Part shown: one piece after another, positions 31,758 through 47,694 of the stretch
Position numbering within the stretch: position 1 is the stretch's first letter
Layout: the number at the start of each line of letters is the position of its first letter
Source: Atriophallophorus winterbourni
Lineage: Eukaryota > Platyhelminthes > Trematoda > Plagiorchiida > Microphallidae
Direction: 5' to 3'
DNA: 64,000 bases
Assembly: GCA_013407085.1 (NCBI GenBank)
Contig: JACCGJ010002907.1
Span: 16,067 to 80,066 of the forward strand
Made by a program: the position numbers and the translations under genes
The notes under the pieces: generated by a model
The model's database searches: none
What the model saw: the letters and a program-made list of their open reading frames with translations, nothing else
Told to the model about the DNA's origin: nothing

Positions 31758-33200
31758 TTTGAACGACAGCTGATCGCATCAAAATGCGCCCGTATTTAGC
31801 CTAATAACGCGGGTATTTAAAACAAGATATAGTTTGCAATAAAGAAAAACGGGTATATCTTCTCAACACTCCAAACAATTCATCATTCATACTCCCACTA
31901 TTTACGTAGTTAAAATCCGTTTGCTATTAGTTCCATCTACGTATTGATTAAGATTCACGGCTTACACATATTTATTTTTCGTTTAATAGACACAGAAATG
32001 TAAGTGTACACTGCGCTAATCGAGGGTCCAGAATTTCTCTAGGTGAAATGCTACTGAGTTCCACCCACTATTACCAACATTAGTTCAATTTGTCTGATTG
32101 TATCCTCATCGTATGTGTCAGGCGAAGATATTCCTAGAGATATCCTGTCTGTGGTTTGAGAGTTAGGTTCTTCTGGGTTAGACTTGTAGCAATTTGTAGA
32201 TTTGTAGTGGGCCAAAAATTAAGTCTGCGTGCGATACTCCATGCGGGAATTGTGATTAACGGATCATCCAACATTTTAGCGCATTATGCGCCTTGGAGTC
32301 CATCTCTAGGACATTCCTGTGTGGATTGGACTTCACTGGATCTTCCTTTGGACATTTGCTCGTTTCGTATTTTAGTGAGTTCATTCCATTTTTGTTGTAT
32401 TGTGTAGTGCAGCTATAATTTTTTGGTCCACTACAGATTCCTTCCTTCTGTTTACAATTTGTATTCATTGTTGTATCAAAAATCGACAATGTATACTTTT
32501 CAAAGTTTTTTATCTATTCCGTTAGTGTTAGTCGTCTGCTTGAACAATTAGCATTTTTACTGGTTAACATAATGTGGACTTATGTGGATACTGATAATAA
32601 ACAGAGCGGATTCATTTTGACAAGGGTGAGACAATATAACTTATTTAGTACTTTGTTGACTATCTGTTTCGAAATTCTGTTCTGGTGAACCAAAATAGAA
32701 TATTTGCAGCCAGGATTATTGTGAACATTGTTAAAATGAGATTCTGCTTGATATTTTCTTTTTTTCAATTACGTCAATGATTAACTGTTATTTTATATCT
32801 TTTCCGCTGTGAACTTTACGCATACTTTATTTTCAAAAATGATTTTGTCGACAGTGACTGTACCATGAAATGTGTATCTCCATATTTCGATTCCTAATTT
32901 CATATACACAAATCACTTAATTGATCCGAAAGTTTCAAATATACATTTTGTCTGCATCGAATCCTGGCAAATATTCAGCGGTCATTTATTAACCATTTCC
33001 GGTCACGGAATTAGTATAACTCTCTGAACGCACGTAACTCCAAGAAAAAGTCCTAATGGATATGGAACCTACAGCAGATCTACCACTACTGCAGACGCTT
33101 AGGAGACGCCGCGCAAAAATTCTAGGCCTGATGCAATTACTAGCCAGCCAGTATTGGAGATGAATTCAGTTGGTCCCAACCTGAATACCCATCTCGGCTG
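31758..33200. other. Presumed RanBP promoter region and AT-rich spacer
   Basis: Directly upstream of the RanBP ATG. No TATA box or other element can be assigned with confidence, and no coding signal is seen. Trematode trans-splicing makes a promoter hard to place from sequence. Confidence 0.4.
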
Positions 33201-33659
33201 CTCGAAAGAAATACCAAGCTAAGACTTCTGGTCGACATTGGTTCACAGCATAGCCTTATAGTCCTTTTCGCTAGAGTTACCTTTCAGGCAACTAGCAAAA
33301 ACAAATGAGCTAGATATATTAAAAAAATCAATCTTTGGTTATCATGTCTGTGACAGTTTCTAGTCGTTTTTCTAATCTTTAACCTTCTGAAACCAGTTCA
33401 GTTCAGACAAGTTCAGTTTGCGCAGGACAGTATGTGGCTAACTAGCCAATCGATCGTTTAGAAATTCTTTCGTTGGAAAGCTGCAGAGAAGCAACAACCA
33501 CTGCCAAAACATTATTTCTTTTTGTCTATTCGGAATCTTCGACGATCACGAAGCCAAAAGATTATGTGGGTTGTATTTATGGAGAACCGCGTTACAAACG
33601 ATGCTGGAAAAAAGCAGGTTCTCTTCACCAACTAGGTGAGAGGTCAGCTGAAGTAAAAT

Positions 33660-35270
33660 AGATAAATAAAAGTAGAATAAAAAAACAAAAAACAGGGAAC
33701 ACTAGCCTGATTTACGGGATAACGCTACGGTGAACTCCCTAAGCTTGTATAGCAATTAGGGAGAATATCCATGAAAAACTTACCCCAGTTGCGGTCCACA
33801 CCTTGCTTAAAACTCAAGATGTTACTGCAGGATATAAGTTCTTCTGAAAGAATGTTCCATAAGTTTACAACCCTAGGGCTGAAAAATTGTTTCCGGAAGT
33901 CTAGCCGAGCTCGTTTTTTCAGCAATTTTAAGTGAATGGCCCTGGGTGCCCAGCACAGGGCTTAAGGTACAGAAGTCGTTCATTGGCACGCCACTCAAAC
34001 CCTTCGAGACCTTAAAGGTTTTATTAAGTCACCTGTTAAACGACGGCGCCTTGGGAGAATAGATCGAGAGTCATCAGGCGCGCAGCCTACGGTTTCTCTC
34101 GCTGACCCTCAATCATGCGAGTTGCGAGGCGCTGTGCGCTTTTAAGTCGAAGGATGTCCTTTTTGTAGTGAGGACACTACGCCTGTGGTACAATATTCGA
34201 GATGCGACCGAAATAATGCCTTGTAAAATGGCAGAATACACCGGGACCTCTGCTTGATAGCACTGATTTCAGCCGAAAAATTACCTTGCGTGCACGCTGA
34301 GTCGCACATTAGGCTTTCCACTGGAAGTCGGCCCTAACCAGTACTTCCAAATCCTTAACGCACTGTGCGGCGTTAACACAGAGTGAATTTCCCCACACCT
34401 GGACCTAAATCTCATCACTCAATACTGATAAGAGTTTGCTCTTATTAAGGTCCCATTGGTATGACCAGTATCTGACGCGTTCAAGGTCGTGCATCGAGGT
34501 ATCTTTATCCATTGATCCGATGAACTTCACATCATCTGCAAATATGAAGAATGGACAGTTCAAAGCTGACGACAAATCATCGATGAAAATTAGGAATAGA
34601 AGAGGACCGAGTACCGAACCTTGAGGGACCCCACTGATATCGCCGGATTGGCTAAACAACGTGGATGCAACCCGAACTGTGAATGTCCTACCTGTAAGGA
34701 ATGCTTTCATTTAAGCAAATAGACTACCTTGTATGCCTTTTCCTGCTAGCTTAATTTCAAGAAGTCACTGAGTTATGGAATCTAAGTTGAAGGCTTCGAC
34801 TGGCTTTCCTTCGTCCAGCACTTTTAGTTGCAGTATCGAGAAAACTAAGATGGTTAGTCAGACAGGATCTACCATTAAGTAATCCATGTTGAGTTACACT
34901 TAACAGAGAATGCCAACTAAGATGCTGACAGATTTTTCCACGCAATAGTTTTTCTAGTACTTATGAGACGATGCTAATCAGGCTGACAGGTCTATATTAC
35001 CCAACATTTAACCTGCAACAACCCTTCTTCATTGGCACAACTATGGCTTCCTTCCACTTACTGGGAACGACTCTCAGTTGCAGGCGTAAATTAAAGAGAT
35101 GCCTAAACGGTTCGGTAAGCACTGATGCAACATTTTTAAACATACTATTAATGAAGTTCTGTCAAAATTTTACCTCGTTGTGTACGTCAACCGACTAATC
35201 CTGATTGTGCAGACGTAGTTTCCGTGTGCGAACGTATTTTTCGGCACTCTGACAAGTTGGACTTCGTTGT
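33660..35270 (-). mobile_element. CR1-like LINE, 5'-truncated RT region
   Basis: Minus-strand pieces in order: VVPMKKGCCRLNVGQYRPVS (about 35060-34970), LLSVTQHGLLNGRSCLTNHL (34910-34850), FLTGRTFTVRVAS and SGVPQGSVLGPLLFLIFIDD (34700-34590), FFIFADDVKFIGS with an intact FADD active site (34560-34520), and RKQFFSPRVVNLWNIL (33890-33850). These are RT motifs in family order, but several frameshifts and stops break the frame. The 3' end is near the A-rich 33660-33700. Confidence 0.78.
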
Positions 35271-35599
35271 ATCTTTACGGACTTATACCATTTAAAAAAT
35301 TCCGAGTATCACTCAACGATATTTACGGGTTTCATACTTTTCAAATGTGCAAGTCAGCTTACAGCAAAGTTACCAGTTTGATGGAAAAAGAACATTTTGT
35401 TCATGCGCACAAAGTTTTTTCCCAGCACTGACTATCCTGCGGATTTTGCAATCATTAGGAAGACCACATTGAGCTACGAGTTTCGATACTTTATTTCGTG
35501 TTTTATTTTCTGTGGTTCACGAATTATCGCGGGTTAACTGTTTAATGCTGAAATCTCGCCAACGAACACAATCAATTCACTGAACGGACAAAACACACA

Positions 35600-38500
35600 T
35601 TATCGATCGGCCAGCGAGCCCTATGCAACCCACAAACATGTGCGAAGGTGTCGCTAGATCCACTGCCCAGACCAAGAAAATAATCGATCCAGCGGTGACC
35701 GTGAGAATATTCACGCGACGCCGAAACGTAATGGTCGTGACCTCTGCATCACGTGTTTAGCTCCAGTAAGCGTTGATAATGTTTCGGTTGAATGTACTTT
35801 TTGCGGGTTCCACCAACACGCGTCATGTGACGGGAATTTAACGGACCATTGCGTGAGGCTTGTTAACGATGAGAAACACCCATCTGTTTGTTTTGTTTGT
35901 ACAAGCTGTAGACATTCGAATATAGACGTCCATCATAACACTAAAGACTTGACTGTAGGGAAAGACCTTAATGAAATGGAGAGTAGACTGGCACACCTGG
36001 AAAACCAGTTTGCCAAAATGAGAAATTCCACAGAGCTGTTGATAAAACCGACAACAAACGATCCGGAACACACAAATTCATTTCTAAACACAACTAGTGC
36101 CCCTAAATATTGCGAAATATTGGTACACGACACCAAAGAGATGCATACAACGGAGTCAAAACTAAAGCCATCCTTCTCAAGTGTTGTGTTTAAGAAACCA
36201 TCTTCAAAGCGGGTTTCGCTAAACATTATCTGTACCAATGTGCCAGAGGCAACTTAGACACTATTCTCGAATAGACAGCAGCATGACTTAACTAAATGGT
36301 CGGAACTGTGCACTAGGATGAGTTCAAAAACAATCAATCCGGTTTCAATGACTCGCTTGACTCATACTTTCAAAGCGCCGCACCAAGATAAACCAAGATT
36401 GCTCAAGGTAGTGTTGCAAAGTAAAAAAGAACTAGAAGATGTAATTTTATCTGCATACTTGTTACGAGACGGTGAAGAAAATACACCACGTACCCTGGTC
36501 AAAACAGGCAAAATCGGGAGTAAATAGGAATACTGGGAATTTGAACAACCTCGAAAGTCTCAGTCTCAACATCCTGAACGTTTCTGAAGCTGTTGATAGT
36601 CCAGATACAAAGTGTTACTCCAACCACGATATACACAATGGAAATTTATAAGTGAAAGCTATCAAGGGCGAGTACGGTGCAGAACGACTATTATCAATAC
36701 CTTTAGGATCCCGACATCACCGAATTACGAAGGTAAAGCTCCGCACCCTCTTAACCTGACACTGCCTACAAACAGTATGGCTGATGCCGTTCTTAAAAAT
36801 TGGAAGCAATTTCGATACAAATTGCCCCGAGAGATTAAGATTATTCCTAGACGCCTCAAAACCACTGATAACTAGGATGAAACTAAAAGTCTAAATACTG
36901 AACAGAGTAAAAATCCAAACCTGGTGAAAAAAACGGAATTCGGCCGATTAATCTGGAGTCGACGAAGGAAATTACCTACCCACCGACCCAAGCGGAGCCG
37001 TCCCAATAATTTTATCTTATGAACCGTCTTTGCTGCCAACATCGACTGTCAAAATTTTGTATACGCATGCCTAATGCTTGACAAACGAACTACACTAATT
37101 GACTGAACTAACTACCGCACACTCAACAGACGTGATTGCTGTAACTAAGACATGGTTTCATCCAACTTTAACAGACAATGAAGTTGCCAGTGAAGGTATG
37201 TCTCTACTTCATCGCGATCACCTGACTCGAGAAGTTGGTGTTGCGCTTTACCACATTCGGATACTGCTATGCCAAGATTTCACTGATGACGATTTACAAC
37301 TGCAAGACACATCATGGTGTTCGCTGAATGTAACAGCAGGGGGAAATGCATAGCGGGTGTGATTTACCATTCGCCCTCAACCGACGAAGCCTACAATTCA
37401 ACATTACTTTCAAATATGCGCTTAGCGGCTACCAAATACCGCGGCAGGCTTCTACTGATCGGAGACTTTAATCTGCCGAAATTTAAGGGAAAATCAGTTC
37501 ATCTAGAAAATTCCATAAATGCTTTATATCAACATTTGCTGGAAGAAATTCCACTCTACAACCATATTTTCAACAATACCCGATTTCGTGGTACTGATAC
37601 GCCGCCTATCTTGGGCCTAATACTGACAAATGAAGAGCACGTGATTGAAAGTCTCACTTATGAAGCTCCAATGGGACTCAGTGACCACTTAGTTATTACG
37701 TTTGATTATATTTGCCAGGCAATCAGAACAAGTGGCATCCACAAGGTGATTAGAAAAATTGACTTTCCACAACTTGAAACTACTCTTATGAACGCTATAT
37801 ACGCTGGTCTTAAGTCCGACAGCGTGCACGATCAGTGGAAGTGGATGATAAACGAACTCAAATTTGCCGTTAAAATGCACTCTCATCTTGTTCCAAAAGT
37901 GCAAAAAATGGATATAAATTTGGGCTGAGAAGCCGAACACGAAAATGTTTGACCATGCGAAATGCTGCATGGTGGGTTCATCGACATGATACCACTGTTG
38001 AGAGTTAAGAGACATGCCGTTTGCTGAGAAATAAGGTAAACAAACTTGTTGTTGATGACAAACTTAATTATCAAAATCATTTACTCAACAAAATGGAATC
38101 CAACCCCAAAATTATCTACCAAATCATGAATAGACGGTGAAATGTGAAACCAGGATTTGCCTCTCTAAAGACACGTTGTGGAACAACAACCACAGCATCC
38201 CAATCTGCCAAAGTTCTAGCCCATTTCTTCTCCACTGTCGTAAGCCCACGAAACACCGTTACTTGTCCCTTAACTTCAGCAATATCACCCGAAAATGTTT
38301 TATAACAACTAACTATTAACTCGAGAGTGTCATCCGCACATTGCTAAAACTCAACGCGCGAAAATCTCCCAGCGCTGACGAAATTACCCCGCAGATTCTT
38401 AAAAACTGTGCTTATAATTTATGTACGCCTCTCGCCTACTTCTTTAACCTCTCTTTAACCCAAAGTTTCGTTCCCTGTGATTTGAAGAATGGCATCATTA

Positions 38501-39895
38501 CCCCCATATACAAAGGAGGAAACCATTCTGAAGTATCCAACTATCGACCACTAACACTACTACCTGTGATCTCTAGAGTGATGGAGCGCCTCGTAACAAG
38601 CAACGTCACAAAACATCTGGAAGACAATTGCTTGCTCGCAGTCGAACAACACTGCTTCAGAAAAAGGCACTCTTGCCTTTTAAACCTTCTGCTTGCCCTC
38701 GATGATTGGACACAAGCTGTTATCTTGACATGTCAAAAGCATCCGATCGTGTCAACCACAGTCTGTTACTACAGAAGTTGGAGCTATGTGGAATCAAGGT
38801 TTCATTACCAGCCTGATTTGAGGATTATCTCCGCAACCGTGTCATTCAAATTAGGGTTGATGGTGCTTTGTCACGACCTATTGCAGCAACGAGTGGGGTG
38901 CCGCAGAGATCAATGCTTGGACCAATTCTTTGCCTGATGTATGTCAACGACTTACCTAAACTGGTTCGCAGCAAAATCTTCTTATTTGCGAAAGACTTCA
39001 AGCTGTGGACACAAGTACGCACAACTGAGGATTGCAGATAGTTTCAGCTGGACCTTGATGCCTTACAAGACTGGTGAGTTAGAAATGAACTACCCTTTAT
39101 TGTCAGAAAATGCAAGGTTTTGACTGTTGGAATACACTTCGAGTTCTCTTACACCCTTTGTTCCCATATTCTTGAATGCACTGACAAGGAGAAGGACTTG
39201 GGTTTGTGGTTGAGCAGCACTTTGAAACCGTCACATAACGCCACAGCTGTCTATGAAAAGACGTCACGAGTACTGCTTCTGCTAAAACGCGTGTTCGGGA
39301 GTTTCACTAAGCAAACCGTTCATCGAACAATTAATGCGTACTTCGGGCCAACCATGGAGCATGCGGTTCAGGCTTGGTCACCCTGGCTACAGAAGGACAT
39401 CAGCATCTTGCAGGGAATATATAATCGAACCACCAAGCTCGTGCGCGTTTTAAAGCACAAGCAATACGAAGATCGTATTACACTTGACAATCCCTTCGAC
39501 GTTCGCTACCGCCGTCTTAGAGGTTAACTGATTCATATGTTCAATATACTGACTACCCCTAAACATCCTTTAAATAAACTTTTCACACAACTACCACCCA
39601 GAACCAGCCAGAGTCACGACTATACAGTACTTATTCCCGACTCGAGATTAAACTGTCGACCGTATTTTTATTCTGTACGTTTATGCTCAACCTGGAACGC
39701 CCCAGCCTGTAATGTTGCACATTCACCCAACTTGGATATATTCAAATCTAATTTGAACAATTTCATGTCAACCAATCCAAACATTGAACCGATATATTTT
39801 ACACCATGAAAGCTTTGAACTTTAAAAACAGTTTCTGTCCTTTGGATTTTTAGCTGATTCCGGAACTGCTCAGTAAGCGAAAAATCACGTTATTT
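35600..39895 (+). mobile_element. CR1-like LINE with PHD-type ORF1, nearly full length, defective
   Basis: ORF1 begins with a zinc finger (35744-35908): CITC...CTFCGFHQHASC...CFVCTSC, a PHD-like arrangement known from ORF1 of CR1-clade elements. Further ORF1 pieces run to 36875. ORF2 endonuclease follows: AVTKTWFHPT (37140), IAGVIYHSP (37350), LLLIGDFNLPKF (37453-37488) and GLSDHLVITF (37672-37701). RT: KSPSADEITPQILKNCAYNL (38365-38424), NYRPLTLLPVISRVMERLVT (38539-38598) and decayed SGVPQR. The FADD box reads LFAKDFKLW at 38983-39009. The thumb (HRTINAYFGPTMEHAVQAWS) and RLNCRPYFYSVR follow, then a 3' UTR ending in a TAA tail. Several frameshifts make it non-autonomous. Confidence 0.85.
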
Positions 39896-42565
<2,670 letters not shown>

Positions 42566-43872
42566 AAATAAATAAATAAATAAATAAATAGATAAATTTT
42601 ATTCTTGGAAGTTCAAGGCATGTTAAACATGATCAATAATTTCCAAAAGCTTTGTACAATCAGATTATAGGATGTACATTTGCAAAAACAATTTGTTCAA
42701 GGTCATTTGTTTCAGCTGAATTTAACGTTCAATAAAAATAAAGGTAACGGTTTTTAAAGTTGTTTCCAGGTAATCGGTACGTGATCAGATATATTACAAA
42801 AACACAGCTATTGCAATGAGAAGTCTAGAATGTTTTCGGCAACACTGATGATCAATGGATAAGGTCCATCAAAGACGCGCGAAGAATCTCTATTGTTGAT
42901 GTTCCAAACGTTTTCATTTTGATTGTTGTAAATAGATTGATCTTTCCTGACCATGAGCCGTTTTCTTGTCCGTTAGGCGAAGGTGGTTTATTCCACTAGT
43001 TTTAGGTCTGTGGGCCAGTTTCATTTTAGTGCGGATTGAGAATTTTGCTGTGGAGAAAAAAACTCAGAAGCGAGAGAATGTTGTTTTGAACGATATGAAC
43101 TTTTATTTAATATCAATAACCAGGAATGCCATTATTATATAAATCATCAGGTAGAACATTTAAATTAAGAAGATTACGAATTTTATCAACGGTAAGAAAT
43201 AAAGCTAGATGTGATTTGAATTCATTTAAAGAGGAACTGAGTCTTATATATTTTGGAAGAAGATTCCACAGTTTAGCATATTTAGTCAAGAAGAAATTGT
43301 TCCTTACTTTAGTACGAAACCTTGGTAACTTAATAGTTTTTTCACTGTTTCTCAAGCTATATTTAGAATCATGCCGTATATGAATATTCGAACGTATTTC
43401 CATATTATCCGTTGACAGTATTTTAAAGAATAAGATGAGGTTATGCTTAAGTCTGCGAAACCATAGAGGATCGAGCTTCAGTTGTATACATCTTTCTCTA
43501 TAGGATTGTCTGGTGGTATAGCCGATTATTGATTTTGAGAAAGAACGTTGTATCTTTTCTAAACTATGCTATCGGTTTTATTTATATTAGTATATATTAT
43601 GTTACAATAGTCAAAGATAGGAATGGTGAATAATTTATACATTTCTAGTTTACAATGAGGCTGAATTATAGATCTGTGTATAGTATTCATACTTTGTCTG
43701 GCTTTAGTAATAAGGTGGCGTATCTGTTCGTTGAAAGTGAGTGATGAAGAATATCGAAATCCTAAATCACGCGTGCTGTCAATCATTTGAATTGCATTAT
43801 TGTTTAGAAGGATTGAGTTATTTTGTATCGTGCATCTTATAGGCATAAAATTAGATTTTGCTGTTGAGAACG

Positions 43873-45785
43873 TTAGACCATTATTTTTGCCCAATCTGCA
43901 AGTGCAGCTAAATCATTGTTTAGTCGAGCTATATAAGTTTGTACTTGATTAGCTGGGAAAGTGATGACAACTTTCATGTCATCAGCGAATAAGAACAGTT
44001 TGCTATGCGAAATGACGCTATGTATGTCATTTATATATATAAGAAATAGTAAGGGGCCTAATACGCTACCTTGAATCACCCCACTGGGAATAGGTAGGCT
44101 GCGTGATCTACGGCCATTAACTTCAACAGAGTAAGTGCGATCAGTAAGAAAAGAAGTTAACCAGGAAAGAAGATTACCTCCGATGCCATATGATTCAAGT
44201 TTCGATAATAATATCTTATGAGGAACAGTATCAAATGCTTTAGTTATGTCTAGGAAGACAACTACAACTGCCAAACCTTCCTCTATCGATGTAGTAATAT
44301 AGTCAATGTATTCAAGCTGACATGTAATGCATGATCTTTTATTTAGGAAACCATGTTGAGCTTTAGAGAAGAAACTTGGAGATAAGTGATTTAAGATAGC
44401 TTTTTTTATTATTTTTTCAAGTAATCTAGATAGTATTGCTGTGTGGTTAATTGGGCGATAATTTGATACCGTGTGATTCGAGCCAGATTTATGTCTGGGT
44501 GTAACGACAGAGTGTTTCCATTCTAAAGGGAAGACTCCAGATTCGATTGAAGTGTTAAATAAGTTCAGTAGAAGAAGTTTGAAATCGTCACCACCCATTC
44601 TGCAAATGGCTGGTGGAATGCCTGTTATGTCTGGCTTGATACTGAACGTAGTTTGCTTGCAGACTTCTTTAATGTCATTCAGATTTATGCATATAGTATT
44701 TAATACACTAGGTGAACGAAATGTTCTAGTCATATCTTTATAGATGGAAGTATTGTAAGTAGTATTAAAATATTTAAGAAATTCTTCGCAGATTGTATAG
44801 GGTCTGTAATTCTTATTTCTGCCGAATTATAAGTTCGATCCTGAATAATAAAATCTACTTTGCTGGTTGAGTTTACGGATCGTGATTTAAATAACCTGCT
44901 GAGTGATTTTAGTTTATCACAACTGTTCAGTGCTCTATTTTCTGATGCAATCAATGTGTGGTCTAGAATGAGTTTGTGGTCACTCAATAGTTCATAAGAA
45001 CGTAAACGAGCAAAGATGTCGTTATTGTTAATTGCAACTTTAGACCATTCTTTTATTTTCTTTTCCATTTTCTCGAGCCTAGTTTGTTTTATGCGTTTTC
45101 TAGAACTGCTAGCTTTATCGATTAAACTTATAATTTTCGAATGGAAAGTCGAGGATATAGTTGGAAAATCATGTGAAAGAAAGAATTGAGACCAATCTTC
45201 AATCCTTATAAGTGTTGAAAGTAACTTCCAATCGATGAAACGGTGAAGAGTCTTGACCTCATTGGTAGCTTTGCAAGTGCATGATAGGTGGAAGGATAAA
45301 ATTTTATGGTCCCCATTGAAGGGGGAAGGCAATATTAGTAAGTTGTTTGGATCAATATTTAGAGTAAAGACTAAGTCAAGAATGTTGTCCTTTCTAGTTG
45401 GTCTATCAATAAATTGTTTGTAACCTAGTAAGTCAAGCGTTTTCATAAAATTTGTATGAGAGCTAACTTTACTTCGTTCGTGCCAGTTTAAATTAGGCAT
45501 GTTAAAATCACCGGCTATAAGTTTATAACGTGCATGATGTAAAGACGTTTCGATGAAAGCTTGAGTTAATGTATTCAGATTATATGAAGTTGAGCCTGGT
45601 GGGTAGTAGATGCAGCCTATTAAGAGATCTAGTATAGGTAGTTCTATCCATAGTGAATCTTCAAGTTCTGTTAAATTCGAAGATGTTATACTATTAGCTT
45701 TAAATCTTGAATGCACATAAATAAGGCAACCACCACCTCGTTTCAGAGTGCGGTTTCTCCTAAATACCTGGTGGTTAGGTATCAT
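43873..45785 (-). pseudogene. ORF2 (endonuclease-RT) of LINE B, frameshifted
   Basis: Two long frames, 45785-44730 (endonuclease, 351 residues) and 44733-43873 (RT fingers and palm, 286 residues), meet at about 44735 with a frame change. The endonuclease frame is open further upstream to about 45985, where NARSIIPK, the first catalytic Asn motif, is found. The polypeptide would nick target DNA and reverse transcribe its own RNA. FADD is intact. The frame is lost again near 43885. Confidence 0.82.
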
Positions 45786-46282
45786 GAGTTTAAAGTCAGA
45801 GTGATCATCACGGGTCCAGGATTCAGTTATAAGAATAATATCTACAGGTTTAGAAGATAGGTAAGATTTTAGTATATGGATTTTAGGTATAATTGATCTA
45901 GCATTTATGACCAGAAAACGAACAATACAAAGGTCGGAAGTTGAAGGATTTGGGGTGAGTGCATTAGAAAGTTTACTATGGTTAAAATTTAATTTATGTA
46001 TTTTTGAAAAAAAGTGGTATTAGTGTTAAAGTATGGTTCATAATTGGAGCGAGGAACATAAGGATTGTAAAATAAATTTTGGGGAATATAATTATTATAA
46101 CAAGATGGATACTGTGTAACAGTAGATGAATTATAATAAGGTTGAATATTACAAAAAGGTGTAGGAGGTGGTGATGGATGGTGATAGTGTGGCTTATATG
46201 ATAGGGGGTTATTCATCAAGAAACGAGATGTGTCGATACGGTTGTTGAGACTGGGTGAACCACTTATATAATTAGTTGTCTG

Positions 46283-46295
46283 CATACGTTGTCGG
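46283..46295. repeat. Target-site duplication, left copy
   Basis: CATACGTTGTCGG, identical to 47682-47694, flanks insert C. Confidence 0.9.
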
Positions 46296-47670
46296 AGAAA
46301 AGGAGAGAGTTCCGGCTGACTGGAAGCTCGGGCATTTGGTAAAGCTCCCCAAGAAAGGCGACATTTCCCAATGCGGCAACTGGCGAGGAATCATGTTGCT
46401 GTCCATCCCAAGCAAAGTACTGACCAGAATCATCTTGGAGAGATTGAAAGAGGCGTTAGACAAGAAACTTAGAACAGAACAGGCGGGGTTTAGACAAGAT
46501 AGGTCATGCATAGATCATATCGCCACTCTGCGTATTATCATCGAGCAATCCATCGAATGGCAGTCTCCTTTGTACGCGATCTTCGTCGACTTCGAAAAAG
46601 CGTTTGACAGCGTCGACAGGGAGACAATATGGAAGCTAATGCAACACTACGGAATCCCGCAAAAGCTGATAAACATCATCCAACAGCTCTATGAGGACTC
46701 ATCATGCCAGATCATCCACAACGGAAAGCTGACAGACCCCTTCCCAGTGAAGACTGGAGTGAGGCAAGGTTGCATGCTCTCGCCGATAATTTTCTTGATC
46801 GTCATAGACTGGATTATGAGAAGAACCACAGAGGGCAGCAACACCGGCATCCAGTGGACCCCCACCAAACATCTCGAAGACCTTGACTTTGCGGATGACA
46901 TCGGCCTCCTGTCTCACAAGCAACAGCATGCACAGTCTAAGCTAACGCGCCTAGCAGAAGAGGCAGAGAAGACGGGCCTGAAAATCAACATAAAGAAAAC
47001 CGAGGTGATGCGATTGAACAACCAACTACAGCAGCCACTGCATCTACAGGGGAAAGACGTGGTGGAGACTGACCGCTTTGTTTACCTTGGAAGCGTGGTC
47101 AACATTGATGGTGGCACAGAAGACGACGTCAAGAGCCGAATCAGCAAAGCAAGGGTAGCGTTCAACACCCTGCGCCCCATCTGGAAATCTAAGGCCTTGT
47201 CCCAGCGCAGCAAAGTCCGCATCTTTAACACCAACGTAAAAGCAGTCCTCCTCTACGGGTCCGAAACATGGCGGGTTACCCACAACATCACCAACAAGAT
47301 ACAAACATTTGTCAACAAGTGCTTGCGCCACATTCTTAACATCAGGTGGCCTGAGAAGATTTCAAACACAGACCTATGGCGTAGAACCAACCAGAACCCC
47401 GTTGATCAGGACATCAAGAAAAGAAAATGGGGGTGGATAGGTCACACACTCCGCAAACCAGCTGATAACGTCACTAGGCAAGCACTAGACTGGAATCCAC
47501 AAGGTAAAAGGAAAGTGGGACGACCCAAGCAATCGTGGAGAAGATCAGTCGTGAGTGAAGCGAAGGATGCCGGAATGACATGGACTCAGCTGAGGATAGC
47601 AGCCCAGGACAGAGTTCGCTGGCGTGGTGTTGTTGCAGCCCTATGCTCCAACAGGAGTTCACAGGAATAA
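46296..47670 (+). CDS. Reverse transcriptase of LINE C, intact frame, N-terminally truncated
   Basis: About 457 residues without a stop. RT motifs in order: NWRGIMLLSIPSKVLTRIIL, QAGFRQDRSCIDHIATLRII, YAIFVDFEKAFDSVDRETIW, GVRQGCMLSPIIFLIVIDWI, LEDLDFADDIGLLSHKQQ (catalytic ADD), TGLKINIKKTEVMRL and FVYLGSVVNIDGG. Then VLLYGSETWRVT, WGWIGHTLRKP, GKRKVGRPKQSWRRSV and the final RVRWRGVVAALCS. All catalytic aspartates are present. The endonuclease and any ORF1 are absent, so it cannot retrotranspose by itself. The upstream codons of the open frame belong to element B. Confidence 0.9.
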
Positions 47671-47681
47671 GTCAAGTAAGT
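46296..47681 (+). mobile_element. LINE 'C', 5'-truncated young insertion into B's ORF1
   Basis: The insert starts at the RT lead-in (VPADWKLGHLVKLPKKGDIS) and ends after the ORF stop with a short aagtcaagtaag tail. Exact 13-base duplications flank it. With one duplication and the insert removed, B's ORF1 reads through (PPPRQR-MQTTNYISG). 5' truncation plus a target-site duplication is the signature of target-primed reverse transcription. The clade is not one of the CR1 types here; RTE-like or Perere-3-like are possible. Confidence 0.92.
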
Positions 47682-47694
47682 CATACGTTGTCGG
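47682..47694. repeat. Target-site duplication, right copy
   Basis: CATACGTTGTCGG, identical to the copy at 46283-46295. Confidence 0.9.
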
